A stretch of DNA of 26,242 nt. Source: Lingula anatina (Eukaryota > Brachiopoda > Lingulata > Lingulida > Lingulidae). The position numbers were made by a program, and so were the translations under genes. Each line of letters starts with the position of its first letter. Positions within the stretch are counted from its first letter, which is position 1. The stretch is taken from the NCBI RefSeq assembly GCF_001039355.2, contig NW_019775917.1:142460-168701 (forward strand), in the 5' to 3' direction. The notes beneath the pieces are model-generated. The model saw only the letters and a list, made by a program, of their open reading frames with translations. It did no database searches and had not been told where the DNA came from. This document shows positions 1 through 10,510 of the stretch, piece after piece.

Positions 1-419
1 TCAGTCAAAGCTTAACTTTTCTAGCAGCAGTATGTATGATTAACATTGAAATTTTAAAGACTTCCATGCCAGGATATTTCTGCCAAAACTATTCAACGAT
101 TCTTCCTGGGCTAAACTGCATCCCCCCAGACTTACCAACCTTTTAAAACCTTTCAATTGTCCTCATGAAAGTTCACCAAAAAGCAATCCTTGCGTAGAAT
201 GTGTTTAAAATCCTGGCTTGCATCACTTTAAGTTTGCAATATCACCAACAGTGTTACATTCAAAATATTCTAGGACTTATTTTATGAAGTGATAAATCTA
301 AAGTAAAGCCAGGTATAATAAAAAAATTGAATAAAAATCTTTGGGTGTATTCAACATTTTTTGAGAAAACTGGTATACACTATTAGAAACTTGATCTAAG
401 TTAATTTTTTTCTTTGCAG
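1..419. other. Intron sequence upstream of first visible ENOSF1 exon
   Basis: AT-rich sequence ending in a pyrimidine-rich acceptor (TTTTTTTCTTTGCAG) at 419. I find no coding exon, RNA gene or repeat in it. Confidence 0.6.
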
Positions 420-1066
420 CCCTTATGGAAGTTATTAGCAGACATGGTATGTAGATAGATTTCATAGAACATATCTTGTTTGTTGGTTTATGAAATTGAA
501 ACAGTATGGTCATTTTGACATTAAGATTTGGATATTCTCATAAAAACTAACACTTAGTAAAATAGAAATGAAATACACAAAGAAAATGATTTCAAAATTA
601 ATTGAATAATAATTTTGAAATCATTTTTTTTTATTCCTTTTTTTCAGACACCTGAAGAATTAGTTTCAGTGATAGATTTTCGATACATGTAAGTTGTACA
701 TGAGTTGAAAAGATCATGTAAAACTAAATGGTATGTTGTGTTTCTCATTTGTCTTTAAATGTGAATCAGTATAGTTCTTTTTCTTAGTGTATTTTCCTTG
801 CTGGATGTTTTAAACTTAAACTTAAGAAGTAATTATGTGCCTATGCTTTAATGATGTGGATGTGTGTTTTTTTTATTGCTGAGTGCTAAGTAACTAGATG
901 TTTTTAACTTTTAAGGGCAGTAAGAGGTTTTTAAATGTTTTACCCTTTAACTGTTTGTTGTTTTAACTTTAAAATTTAATTCTAATTATTTTTTTCATAA
1001 ACTGTCTGTAATCCATTTATATTCACATCTCAAACTTGGTGGCCTTTATTATTATTATTATTATTA

Positions 1067-1105
<39 letters not shown>

Positions 1106-1216
1106 GGGTTTTTTTACTTTTATTATTATTTTATTATTTTACTTTTATATCATTTTCAAGAGCTTGGACAGAAAAGAAATTCTGATGTACTGGTATATTT
1201 TGCATTTATGTGTTAG

Positions 1217-1270
<54 letters not shown>

Positions 1271-4200
1271 TATAAATGTTATTGTTATATTAGCTGCTGT
1301 GTTATATTTGAGTTTATCACTATATTTATGATGTCTGAATTGCAATTTCAGATCAGATTTGCTGACCCGAGAGGAAGCCCTTGGTATGATTTTTGTTTTG
1401 CTTGCCCATACATTGCAATTTAAAAAATTGTGTTTTTAAAAGATTTTTAAGAGTGCCATATACATATATGTATTTTTTTAAAACAGTCTTCCTTTGTTTG
1501 ATGTATGTGTTAAAAATGTCATGTCTTTGCAGAGATATTGAAGAAAGGCCAAGATGGCAAAAAAGAAAGAGGTAATGTAAGAGTTGAAGAATTACGTGTA
1601 GTGTTGCATGTGTACATTTTTTGTTGAAATTGAAGATTTTAAGGTTTAAGATTAATCTGTATCAGCTCACTTTATTTTTTATAGGTTTACTACCCCCCCT
1701 TATGAAGATATCTGTATATATATAAACCACACATCTTTTACTGTTTAATATCTGTTAGTTTGTCTTAAATTAGACCAATTGTTCCTCTGCTTCGTTAGCC
1801 TGCTCATCTTTTTGAATTTCTGATGATAATATTTAGTGTAATTTGAATGAAGGAGAGACTAAAAAGAAAGGGTTATTTTCTTTTGATGTTGTTTTAGAAG
1901 CAGAGCTGATATCTAAGGGATACCCTGCTTACATCACCTCTGCTGGATGGTCTGGTTATGATGAACAAAAAACTAGACAGGTAGAAATGGATATCAGTGT
2001 TTGTGAATAAAATGTTAGTATTGCATTTCAATATTGCACAATTATGAAAGCAGGAGTATTTTATATGAATCAGAGTTTGTTTTGATTGTAAGTTTTGATA
2101 TTGTATAAAATGTGAAGAAAATATTTTATGTGAAGAAAATTTTTTATTTGTAGAAATGCAAAGAGGCCCTTGCAAAAGGATTTGTCAGGTAAGAAAATTC
2201 ATTACACTATTGTACTATTTTATAAGATATATCTCAACAGACATTATCTTGAAAAAATGTACATGTATATGTGAACAATCATTCTGTCTCCTCACAACTA
2301 ATTTTAAGTGGAATAATTTTTCACCTGTAGATTCAAGGCCAAAGTTGGCACTGGAATTGAGGCTGACAGAAGGAGATTGGCTGTGATGAGAGAAGAGATA
2401 GGATATGACAAGTTACTTGTGAGTAAAATCCACAAAATGAAACTACAGTTTAGATTTTTCTCATTAGTAATGTTGTTGATTGCTATGAAATAATGAAGCA
2501 AAATCAGAGGTAGTCAAATTAAATAAAAAATGCCAAGTGATATAAAAAGGAAGACAATTATGGATCATGTTTCAGATCAATACTTACTGTAATAAAATAG
2601 TGAAAGATTGATTTTTCTTGAATTAAATTACCAATATCTTGGTGTAAAAGTTAAGATTTTGCTTGCAGGGATTTCACTGTCCCTGATGAGGACGTTTTTA
2701 TTTCTTGTGTGCCATTTCAATCTCTCTTCCAGCTCTCTTAATTTTGTCATTAAGTTTTCCCTTTGCTTCACTGTTTGTTTGCACTTCTGTTTCTAGCCGT
2801 TCAATCCGCTGTGTTAGTTGATCAAATTTTCAGGCCTACCCAACTACCAGACTCAGCACCGAATGATCCTGAATTCACCGGTAGATCAGACCACGCTACC
2901 CGTTTTCAAGGTGTGTGTCAGATCGCATTACACAGTATCATACCCTGAACAAATTTTGAGTGGTGATGCAATGCTTCTCAACATTGCGTACTAGGCAAGA
3001 GCGGTGTCGTGTCTGATACTGTGATCTGACACACATTGAAAATGGGTAGTGTGGTCTGATCTACCGGTGAATTCAGCATCATTCGGTGCCAAGTCTGGTA
3101 GTTGGGTAGGCCTGATTTTGGCTGATATTTCTCCTCGAGATCTTCCATCCTTTCTCCTTTTTCATTGTCGTCTGCATCATCTCTTTCCTTATCATACCCA
3201 TTCAGAATGCTCTTGACTATTAAAGTATATTAAGTTTTTCTAGTTTCTGTTCTTTAATTTTCTTTAATTCACTTTTCACATCTTAAATGTCTTCTTATTA
3301 ACTGAATATTTTCAGCAATGTCACTTGAGTATATCTCCTCTACACCCTCCTCTTGTTCCTCCATAGGTCTATTCTTACTAGCTGATCTTTTACATTTAAT
3401 GGACACCATATTAAATTCAGTTATTTCATTGCTTACGTAGTTCCTTTATCCCAGGGTGTTCAGACCAGGTAGCCAGTTTCTGTCATGTCAAATGCACTGT
3501 ACAGGTACAGGTGAGTACTAGTACTCAGTGTAAATTTACCTGTATGTGAGTACCCCAAGGTAGATGACTATTTTAATATTTTAATATTATAATGACACTA
3601 CCATTAAAATGGTAGTGTCATTATAATAAGTTTCCTATTGTCTAGATAGTCTTACTTGATTTCTTGAGAAGTCTTTGTGGCCATTATATCATAGTCCATA
3701 TTCTCAAATCTTGAGGAGAAAGGAGTTATTGAAAAATGCATTTTCTCTCAATACATCTACTCTTCTGGTTGTTTGTTGTTTCTCCTTGGTCACAACTATC
3801 TTATCAACTTGCCAGTCCACTACAATTCTCAAAAACAAGATTCATGTCCTACAAGAGAGTACTTTATATACAGGCTTAAGAAAACAGTACGATACCAAAC
3901 ATACAATGACCATAACAGATGCTATACTTAATTGCAAAACAGTGACTTTATAATAAGATTGGCAGCTTACTTATATCATTGTAACAAAATGAGAAAATGA
4001 TATAACAAGACCATTGAATCAGTGGACTTAATGTATATCTTTACTTTCATATTTATATTAAGAACATTTGTTACTTTTATTGCATTTTCATCCTATAAAA
4101 TAATGTGTTGAACTATGTACTCTGGGTCTGAAGGCCTAAAATATGAAATAGATAAAACTTGAAAAAATAAAAAAAATCTTGAACACTTGTATAAAAGTAA

Positions 4201-6062
4201 AGACAAATTTGCATGGTTTAAAAGTAAGTTTTTTACTGACATACAGTGTACATGCAGGCTGGTTTCACACATTTTATGTGTCGTACATGTACCGGTGCCT
4301 TTTACAAAGTACAATGAAACATAATATTGTTGTGGAAGAGGGTCAGGTATAAAGAGTGTTGCTTTGTGAAGTTTGAGAAAAACATTTCATGCTCCATTGA
4401 GGTTTTCCTTTTACTTTGCTGTTTTCTATGATGTCAGATGACGGATGCCAATCAGCGTTGGGATGTGTCTGAGGCTATTGATTGGATGAAGCAACTCACA
4501 GAATTCAAGCCTTTGTGGATAGAAGAGCCCACCAGTCCTGATGATGTTCTGGGACATGCTACCATTGCCAAGGTGAATTGTCACTCTCAGACTGCTTCAC
4601 CACATTTACTTGTGTGAATTATACTAAGAAGATTTGCCTGCTGTATATTCCATTAGAACACTACCAGTACATGTACATGTATATAGGGTGCAGTACTGGG
4701 GGTAGAGTACTAGTATATTTGTGAGGCACAGTATATTACAGACATAGGGAAACTGCCTGTCTGATTGGTTATACCCCCCTGAAAAGTCAGAGGACTGGCA
4801 AGATTTTGGATAATGCAGGTCCTCTAGACCAGCAAGGTTTATGTGAAAAGACAATTCATAAAATGAATTAAATGAAAACATCGACTTACAGACTTGCACC
4901 ATATATTAGGAGGACCTGCAGATTTCTTTTAGTACCCCGTACCTCCTAAGTTATATTGTAAAGAAGGGGAATCACTATAAGATAAAAAAATTGTGCTGCC
5001 TGTTAAGTTTTTTTATGAAAAAATTCAATATTGTGATAAAGAAAGGGAATGTTTACTCTTTCCACCCTAGGCTTTGAAGCCGTACAACATAGCCGTGGCC
5101 ACAGGGGAGCACTGCCAGAACCGTGTTGTGTTCAAACAGTTGTTCCAGGCAGATTCCATTGCCTACTGCCAGATAGATGGGTGTAGACTGGGGGGTGTCA
5201 ATGAAGTCCTCGCTGTGTTACTTATGGCAGCAAAATTAAATGGTAAGAATGTAGGATGTGTATAGTTATGTAAAACATTTTCATTTTTCTAGTAATTGTT
5301 GGTTCAGTGAAATACATTAAACCATGTGCTCATAGGACTATGTACAGATACACATATGGATGCACTGATGAATTTTGTGTTCTATACCTCCCTGAATCTT
5401 TATAGAGTGAATGATGGTCAAAAGTGGTTTTACTTCAGTCCCTGTTTGTCCTCATGCTGGAGGGGTTGGTCTCTGTCAAGTGAATCAGCATTTCTCATAC
5501 TTTGACTACATCTGTGTTTCAAGGACTTTAGAAAACAGGTTTGTGAATTGTTTGCATACAATTGGAATCAAATGTTTTCTTACATCACTCACATGTGTTC
5601 ACTAATTTACCTGTCGTTACATTAAACAGATAACAAAGACTGTGGGAAAAATAATGTAATATAATTTTTGTATCAGATTTCTAGAATATGCAGAGCATCT
5701 TCATGAGAATTACAAGTTCCCAGTTGAAGTGAAGGGAGGCCACTATGTTTTGCCACAGGTACTGTTACTTTATTTTATATCCAACAGTCTTCCTGTGTAC
5801 AGATGTGTTTTGTCAGTCATCTAAATAAGTCATTCTTGGTTAAATATGTTTAATTATTTGCATTTCAAAGACCCCTCAAGTCAAAAAAGGAAGACACATG
5901 TCAAAACATAAGAAAGGAATGGTATTATTGAACTATTTTCAGATTCCAGGATTTCAGACAGAGATGAGAGAGGCCTCCCTGGACACCCATGAGTATCCCA
6001 TTGGTCCTGTCTGGCAGAAACTGTTTGCTGAGGGCACATTTAAGCCACCAAAGAAACACTAA
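420..6062 (+). CDS. ENOSF1: ENOSF1-type mitochondrial enolase superfamily member 1 / L-fuconate dehydratase, 3' part (12 exons)
   Basis: Exons: 420-446, 648-688, 1352-1383, 1533-1571, 1898-1980, 2154-2188, 2331-2418, 4438-4572, 5071-5242, 5439-5538, 5677-5758, 5943-6062. All junctions are GT-AG and phases agree throughout (954 nt, 317 aa plus TAA). The family enzyme dehydrates L-fuconate using Mg2+ in a beta-barrel active site. Visible active-site elements are the KxK base motif in FKAKVG (Lys codons 2335-2337 and 2341-2343), metal ligands Asp of DANQRWD (4444-4446), Glu of [10 protein letters not shown] (4522-4527) and Glu of ATGEH (5107-5109), and the Asp-His dyad in QIDGCRLGG (5176-5178) and CPHAGGVGL (5453-5455). 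All catalytic residues are intact, so the gene looks functional. Human ENOSF1 has about 443 aa, so roughly 125 N-terminal residues, including the capping domain start, lie upstream of the window. The symbol rests on close resemblance to the vertebrate protein. No TYMS gene, its overlapping neighbour in humans, is seen here. Confidence 0.95.
583..627. repeat. Perfect inverted repeat, 18-bp arms, 9-nt loop
   Basis: Left arm 583-600 and right arm 610-627 are exact reverse complements (core ATGATTTCAAAATTA). The hairpin ends 20 nt before the 648 acceptor of an ENOSF1 exon, so it overlaps the branch-point region of that intron. It may be the remnant of a small fold-back element. Confidence 0.85.
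1045..1102. repeat. (TTA)n microsatellite with one interruption
   Basis: About 19 units of TTA with one ATC variant, in the ENOSF1 intron 689-1351. It is complementary to the (AAT)n tract at 1220-1270 in the same intron. Confidence 0.9.
1220..1270. repeat. (AAT)n microsatellite
   Basis: About 17 perfect units, 117 nt downstream of the (TTA)n tract. The two runs can pair to a long A/U stem inside the intron. The long Ile/Tyr-poor ORFs across it are artefacts. Confidence 0.9.
2633..3409 (-). pseudogene. Decayed coiled-coil ORF, probably ORF1-like part of a non-LTR retrotransposon
   Basis: Read on the minus strand from an ATG at 3407-3409, the sequence encodes a basic start ([13 protein letters not shown]), an acidic stretch (EEQEEGVEE) and charged heptad-like segments ([46 protein letters not shown]), ending at a stop near 2633. 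Several frameshifts and stops separate the pieces, so it cannot be translated as one protein. A fold-back element at 2831-3114 interrupts it. Coiled-coil proteins with this layout are typical of ORF1 of LINE-like elements, but no reverse transcriptase is visible, so the family is inference. It lies antisense inside an ENOSF1 intron. Confidence 0.55.
2831..3114. mobile_element. Fold-back MITE with about 105-bp terminal inverted repeats and ATTTT target duplication
   Basis: The left arm (2831-2942) and right arm (3012-3114) are imperfect reverse complements. Both ends read CAGGCCTACCC in from the outside. The left arm has a short extra segment near its inner end. The interior is only about 70 bp, with no coding capacity. 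ATTTT directly abuts both ends (2826-2830 and 3115-3119). Excising the element plus one ATTTT copy rejoins the reading frame of the surrounding coiled-coil relic, strong internal evidence for an insertion. The superfamily is not identified. Confidence 0.8.
3585..3628. repeat. Perfect 21-bp inverted repeat, 2-nt loop
   Basis: Arms 3585-3605 and 3608-3628 match exactly (core AATGACACTACCATT). A near-complete palindrome like this is often the collapsed end of a fold-back transposon. It lies in the 2419-4437 intron of ENOSF1. Confidence 0.9.
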
Positions 6063-6538
6063 AATGCTGCCTCCTCTAGTTTTTTGGTTACAAGTACCAG
6101 TTCGACCTGTGCCTATATTTGTTTTAGTACATGTACATTTAAAGGAAGGTATCTGAATTGTTTACATTTGCCAGAATGTGGGTAAATACCTGTGTAGGCA
6201 TTGTAAATTTTCACTATTTTAAACTGATTTTTTTTATTTTTGAAGGAAGCGTTTAATATTGAAGATAATTAAGTGCCATACATTTGTGAAATGATTACAT
6301 TAATGGCTAAGGATGGATGCCTTATTACTTATTTAAAATGTGGAATTATATCATTTAGATATACATACTGTACTTCCATCTTTAAAACAAATCTTAGAAA
6401 CTTAAGAAAGGGAGGTTTTAAAGAGAGAGATATGCAATTGAAACTGAAAACTCAATAGAGGCAAGAATGTTAAATGTGGAATATATTTTTATACACTTTA
6501 AGAGTGTGGTAAATTTTATATATTTTCATGATGAATGT

Positions 6539-6544
6539 AATAAA
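6539..6544 (+). terminator. Polyadenylation signal AATAAA, ENOSF1
   Basis: AATAAA 477 nt downstream of the ENOSF1 stop codon, after an AT-rich 3' UTR. It is the first canonical hexamer that fits; the cleavage site itself is not determinable. Confidence 0.6.
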
Positions 6545-6562
6545 TATAAAGAAGTTTTTGTC

Positions 6563-7235
6563 CTATAATGGTACCACCAGCTAATGTTTGGTCAGATTCC
6601 TTGGGCATCTACATCTACATCCATGTCCACATTAATTCACCTGATCTGTGGCAAATTTTTTAACTCTGTGTATTTTTATGCTTCAGCATTGGTGGCTGTT
6701 TTATGCATTTATTTTTAAATAATTAATATTTGATTAATATTAAAACATTAATTTGTGTCTTAGCCACTGTAAGACATGAAGAGTGGCATTTTAATCAAAT
6801 ATCTAGTCTTATGTTACATACATGTACCTATATACTGTACCAGTATAAGCCCTCCAAATCATGTTCAAATCACCCTTCTGATACATCTATTTCTACAACA
6901 TGATAAATACAGTGCAATTGTTCATCTTTCAAGCACGTGCCAAACTGGTGGTATATACTCATGAGGCTCCCATCGGCACATTAACATCGAGTCAGTATTC
7001 ATAAGCTATTGATTTACATATATACCTGGGTAAATTAAAAAATTTTAACAGTATATCAGAATAAAGTGAAGCACTATGTTCTATTGACCTGACAGAAAAG
7101 TTCAAGTACAAGTACCTGTATATCGAATGTGAACGGATCATGTTCTTGTTGCAGTTAATAGAAAATGAACCAAACTACTTGTCTGTTCAGAACAGAAATT
7201 AGATTGGAAAGTCAAAATGACTATCAGTATGTACA
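6563..7235. other. Intergenic, no gene seen
   Basis: AT-rich DNA after the ENOSF1 3' end. The short ORF at 6776-6964 shows no domain, codon signal or splice context. Small CATCTA-like direct repeats occur near 6605-6625. Confidence 0.6.
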
Positions 7236-7445
7236 CAGTGGCGGATTTGGGGGGGGTGGGGGGTCAGGGGGGTCCTGACCCCCCCTTCAATTTTTGAAAA
7301 CTAATTATCCCCTCTTGAAATTAGAATTTGACCAACTGAATCATAGTTCTAAACCGTACCGAATGGCACCATTCACCCTCTAAAATACCAAAATTTTCCA
7401 GGGCATCTGTGGACCCCCCTTCAAAAAATCATGGATCTGCCCCTG
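7236..7445. mobile_element. Small MITE with CAGTGGCGGAT / CAGGGGCAGATCC termini and GTACA flanks
   Basis: The left end CAGTGGCGGATTTGGGG is matched on the other strand by the right end CAGGGGCAGATCCATG, an imperfect terminal inverted repeat, with GTACA directly outside both ends (7231-7235, 7446-7450). Inside lies an 11-bp perfect hairpin, GGGGGGTCAGG with CCTGACCCCCC (7258-7268, 7274-7284). The G-rich CAGTGGCGGAT end is of a kind common in non-autonomous DNA transposons of many animals. There is no coding capacity. Confidence 0.65.
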
Positions 7446-7744
7446 GTACATCTGTGTATCGTGTACTTTACGTATTCAACTTGAGTTTATATGTACTGTA
7501 TAACAAATGACCATCAAGATAGTTGAAAATTCATCTATTACACTGTTTTATTATAAATTTTATTAAATAAATCAATTGTCAGACAATTTTGTTTGCTACG
7601 TTTTTAAAGTCAGTCATCAAGAAACGATATGTCCTAAAAGTGGTTGAGCACAATATGGATAGAGTATGATCAAATGCTTCAAAAAATGAAATGCAGAGAA
7701 AGACTTTTAACAACTATAAACTGACAAAAAATGGCATTTGTCGG

Positions 7745-7776
7745 ACCAGGGAATTGTATTGATACAATTCCCTGGT
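7745..7776. repeat. Perfect 15-bp inverted repeat, 2-nt loop
   Basis: ACCAGGGAATTGTAT (7745-7759) and its exact reverse complement (7762-7776) are separated by TG. It is an isolated palindrome in intergenic DNA with no reading frame nearby. Confidence 0.9.
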
Positions 7777-8032
7777 GGGACCCATCATGTGAATAATAAT
7801 GGGTGCAATGCACTCTTACACGGGAAAAGGAAAGAGACAATATAAGAAAGAATATGGTTGGCAGAAAAATTATTGAGAAGCACAGAATGACACGGCATAG
7901 GAGGCGTTGGAGGGTAAACCGTTGTGGTCCTTAGGCGGTAAATTACAATAGTAAACGACTAATGAAAACTTGGTATTATTACTGAGAAAAACGTCAATTC
8001 CAATAGTCTTATCAATCGGAATTGAGGGGAAC

Positions 8033-8042
8033 GGGAATCCCC
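8033..8042 (+). promoter_or_regulatory. kappaB-type site GGGAATCCCC (distal)
   Basis: Exact match to the Rel/NF-kappaB consensus GGGRNYYYCC, 974 bp upstream of the Ubl-RBR start codon, in copy 1 of the diverged direct repeat. Function is inferred from the motif. Confidence 0.45.
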
Positions 8043-8163
8043 GATTTCGTTTTGGTCATGTCAAACTTGAACTAAATGCAGGCCACTGTTATCTGATGAC
8101 ATCTGATGTGATACTCGAGCTGGTTCCTGTATGCATTGTGTAGTAAACCGGGAATGAAAACCC

Positions 8164-8206
8164 TTTTTTTTTTTTTTTTAGGGGGGGGGGGGGGGCGGGA
8201 GGGGGG
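8164..8206. repeat. T16-A-G15 homopolymer junction
   Basis: Sixteen T, one A, fifteen G, then further G runs. This low-complexity tract could form a G-quadruplex and is prone to sequencing length error. Confidence 0.85.
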
Positions 8207-8586
8207 CACGTGCCTATTATTTACCTCTTCAGGCTGATGTCAGGTATCCATCTGTCGCAGTGTGTGCCTTACATATTATAGTAAAATTGCCAACGTTTAC
8301 TGTTGTGCTTTAAATCCTTATGCCACCCACTCCCAGCGAAATTCTAGATCCATCATGGACTTCGTTCCAGCTACAGTACTGTGCATGTAATTTTATCAAA
8401 CGTCATAAATAATGTATGCAGTTATTTATTAACATAGACTACTAATGAAAAATTTTTATTATTACTGATAAAAATGTTGATTACAGTGAGCTTATCAAAT
8501 CGGAATTCTTTTTATAATATTTTAGGTTATGACATGTAACGTTTGTCTTAAAATGAGTTAGATGACGCGCTTGATGTGAGAGGAAC

Positions 8587-8596
8587 GGGAATTCCC
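8587..8596 (+). promoter_or_regulatory. kappaB-type site GGGAATTCCC (proximal, palindromic)
   Basis: Perfectly palindromic match to GGGRNYYYCC, 420 bp upstream of the Ubl-RBR ATG, at the position in repeat copy 2 equivalent to the distal site. The site is kept while much flanking sequence has diverged. Confidence 0.5.
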
Positions 8597-8839
8597 AACC
8601 TCGTTTTGGTAATGTCTAAAGCAGACGAATCCACTTTCGTTAAAAGGGTCACTAGCTTTAAACGATATCCGTCTTTCTTAACAAATTAATTCACATACGA
8701 ATAAAATATTGATGATATATGTACAGAAAATATAAGTGACAGCGAAAAACGCTGAACCCGAAAACAAAATACTCAATACACATCTGTATAAGTTTACAAC
8801 GTGTGAACTATACTTTGGCTATCCCCTCAGCGGAACTTC

Positions 8840-8851
8840 GAAACTGAAAGT
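8840..8851 (+). promoter_or_regulatory. ISRE / IRF element GAAACTGAAAGT
   Basis: Exact match to the interferon-stimulated response element core GAAANNGAAA plus GT. It sits 47 bp upstream of the candidate TATA box and 165 bp upstream of the Ubl-RBR start codon, the usual spacing for a promoter-proximal ISRE. Confidence 0.55.
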
Positions 8852-8897
8852 CGGTTTTTTATGAAACTGCAGGAAATATTTCCGTCTCACGAGGCCC

Positions 8898-8905
8898 TAT
8901 ATATT
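8898..8905 (+). promoter_or_regulatory. Candidate TATA box of the Ubl-RBR gene
   Basis: TATATATT followed by TA, 111 bp before the ATG. A start site about 30 bp downstream would give a 5' UTR near 90 nt. AT-rich DNA makes chance matches likely, but the ISRE spacing supports it. Confidence 0.45.
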
Positions 8906-9015
8906 TACCGCAGCAGACACATATTTGGTGAAATAAGGGAATACGTCAACTCTAAGTCAGGATATATTATTCTTTAAAAAAAAAAGAGAGAATTGTACCT
9001 AGCTAGGTGTCAAAG

Positions 9016-9679
9016 ATGCAGTTTACCGTCCGCATGGTTGGAGTCGGGGGTAACCCTTTCGAAGTTTCAGCAACAGAGGTTGGCGAGATTTTCAAGTTGT
9101 ACTAGATATACCATTATATATAGATGGCTTAATATATATAAGTATTGTATTTTGTTCCCTTTTTGTATTACATGTATGATTAATGTTATTGTTTCAAGTT
9201 CAACGTTTTTGACGAGAAATTGAGTATTATGAGACGATTTCTTCGACAAGCTGACATAACTCGAGCGATTCATTCAAATGAAAGTGATTTTGAATATATG
9301 TGAAAAGTGTTCATTGTTATGTGGCAGAATGACAACTTCAGCTTATCGTTTACCTTGAAGCTTATATTTTCTTATCATCCTTCTCCTAATAGGAGTCCAC
9401 GGTAGACACCCTTCTATTATCAGTAGCTGGTAGCTATGGAATACAGTCAGGTGTGATACAGCTTTTTTATTTAGGTAGGTATTATGTTTGACTTTTACCT
9501 TTAGTTGTCATGTAGTCTAGTCTCTGCACAAATTGGTTCTAGTACATTGCAGTTAGTACTAAGGAGTAGAGCGAGTCTGGAACTAGGCAGGACAATCAGT
9601 TGCAGACTCGGCCAAGACAGAAATGGTACATGAGGGATCATTCATTTTTTATCATCATTTTCACAACTCTACAAGACTT

Positions 9680-9716
<37 letters not shown>

Positions 9717-10510
9717 CTCTTCAGGTGGACAAGGTTAAAAGCTAAAATGATGACCTTTGACAGCAATTGTGATCAACGTTTTTGTTGTTTTTCAAAAGTG
9801 TACAGAGGGCATTAACCCCCCCCCCCCCCCAGCTTATGGTTTGTAGACTTGTAAAAATGATTAAAATGAATGACCCTACTAAACTTACAGTGAGGGGGGG
9901 GGGGTACAATGTATTTGGGAATAACATGTTTAGACTACAATATAGATTACATGAGAAGGAAAGTTCCAGATTATTTATGACCCGATGCTCTGACATTAAT
10001 CTTTGACATATGAATTACCCCTTGTTGTTCCCGGTACAAGATAATACAGTGTATTTTTGAACCGATATATTGATTTTACCCAATTGCTGTTTTTGGTCAC
10101 CTTACTTAGATAAAAAAAAAGGTGGCACTAAACAGGTTTTGTTTGCTGTGTAGCAGATAACCTCTCTTTCTGTGTACTGGTATATAGGGTGTTTTTGATA
10201 TAAGGTTACCAACAGCTGTTGATCCACTTTATATTTTACGTTTCTCCTTTTTGTTCTTAGTCTAAGGTAAAATATGAACTACTGATTTCCACTCATTGTT
10301 AACTTTTATTCTCCCTGCCTACTGATTCTGAAGTAATATATTTAAATTAAAACAATAAAGTGAGGACAGTATTTTTCAAGAGGGAGCAGTTCTCAAAACC
10401 AGTTTTTATTCCTATTTGCCATATATGATTATAAAAAAATGTTATTACCTTAATATTTGCGGTCATTTTCTGTATCTTATCTTTTTTTATCTTATTTCTC
10501 ATGCTTTTCA

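Larger units (their letters stand above)
7956..8621. repeat. Diverged direct repeat, two copies upstream of the Ubl-RBR gene
   Basis: Copy 1 (about 7956-8067) and copy 2 (about 8437-8621) share, in order: ACTAATGAAAA, TTATTATTACTGA, CTTATC with AATCGGAATT, then GGAACGGGAAT and TCGTTTTGGT with ATGTC. Copy 2 carries about 70 extra bases before the GGAACGGGAAT block. The copies are clearly homologous but diverged, so the duplication is old. Each includes a kappaB-type decamer. Confidence 0.75.

Noticed and set aside
1145-1345. Minus-strand ORF with a long Ile run
   Set aside because: Translation of the AAT microsatellite; no flanking coding signal.
3675-3953. Plus-strand 92-aa ORF in an ENOSF1 intron
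   Set aside because: No domain, splice context or composition that sets it apart from chance.
9016-9105. Extending exon 1 of the Ubl-RBR gene to 9095 and splicing to an acceptor at 10592
   Set aside because: Phase works, but it makes the Ubl about nine residues too long and has a poor pyrimidine tract. The 9078 donor with the 57-nt exon gives a normal-length Ubl.
9600-10006. ORFs containing His-Thr runs or Pro runs around the AC and C tracts
   Set aside because: Produced by microsatellites and homopolymers. The real coding segment here is exon 2 of the Ubl-RBR gene in another context.
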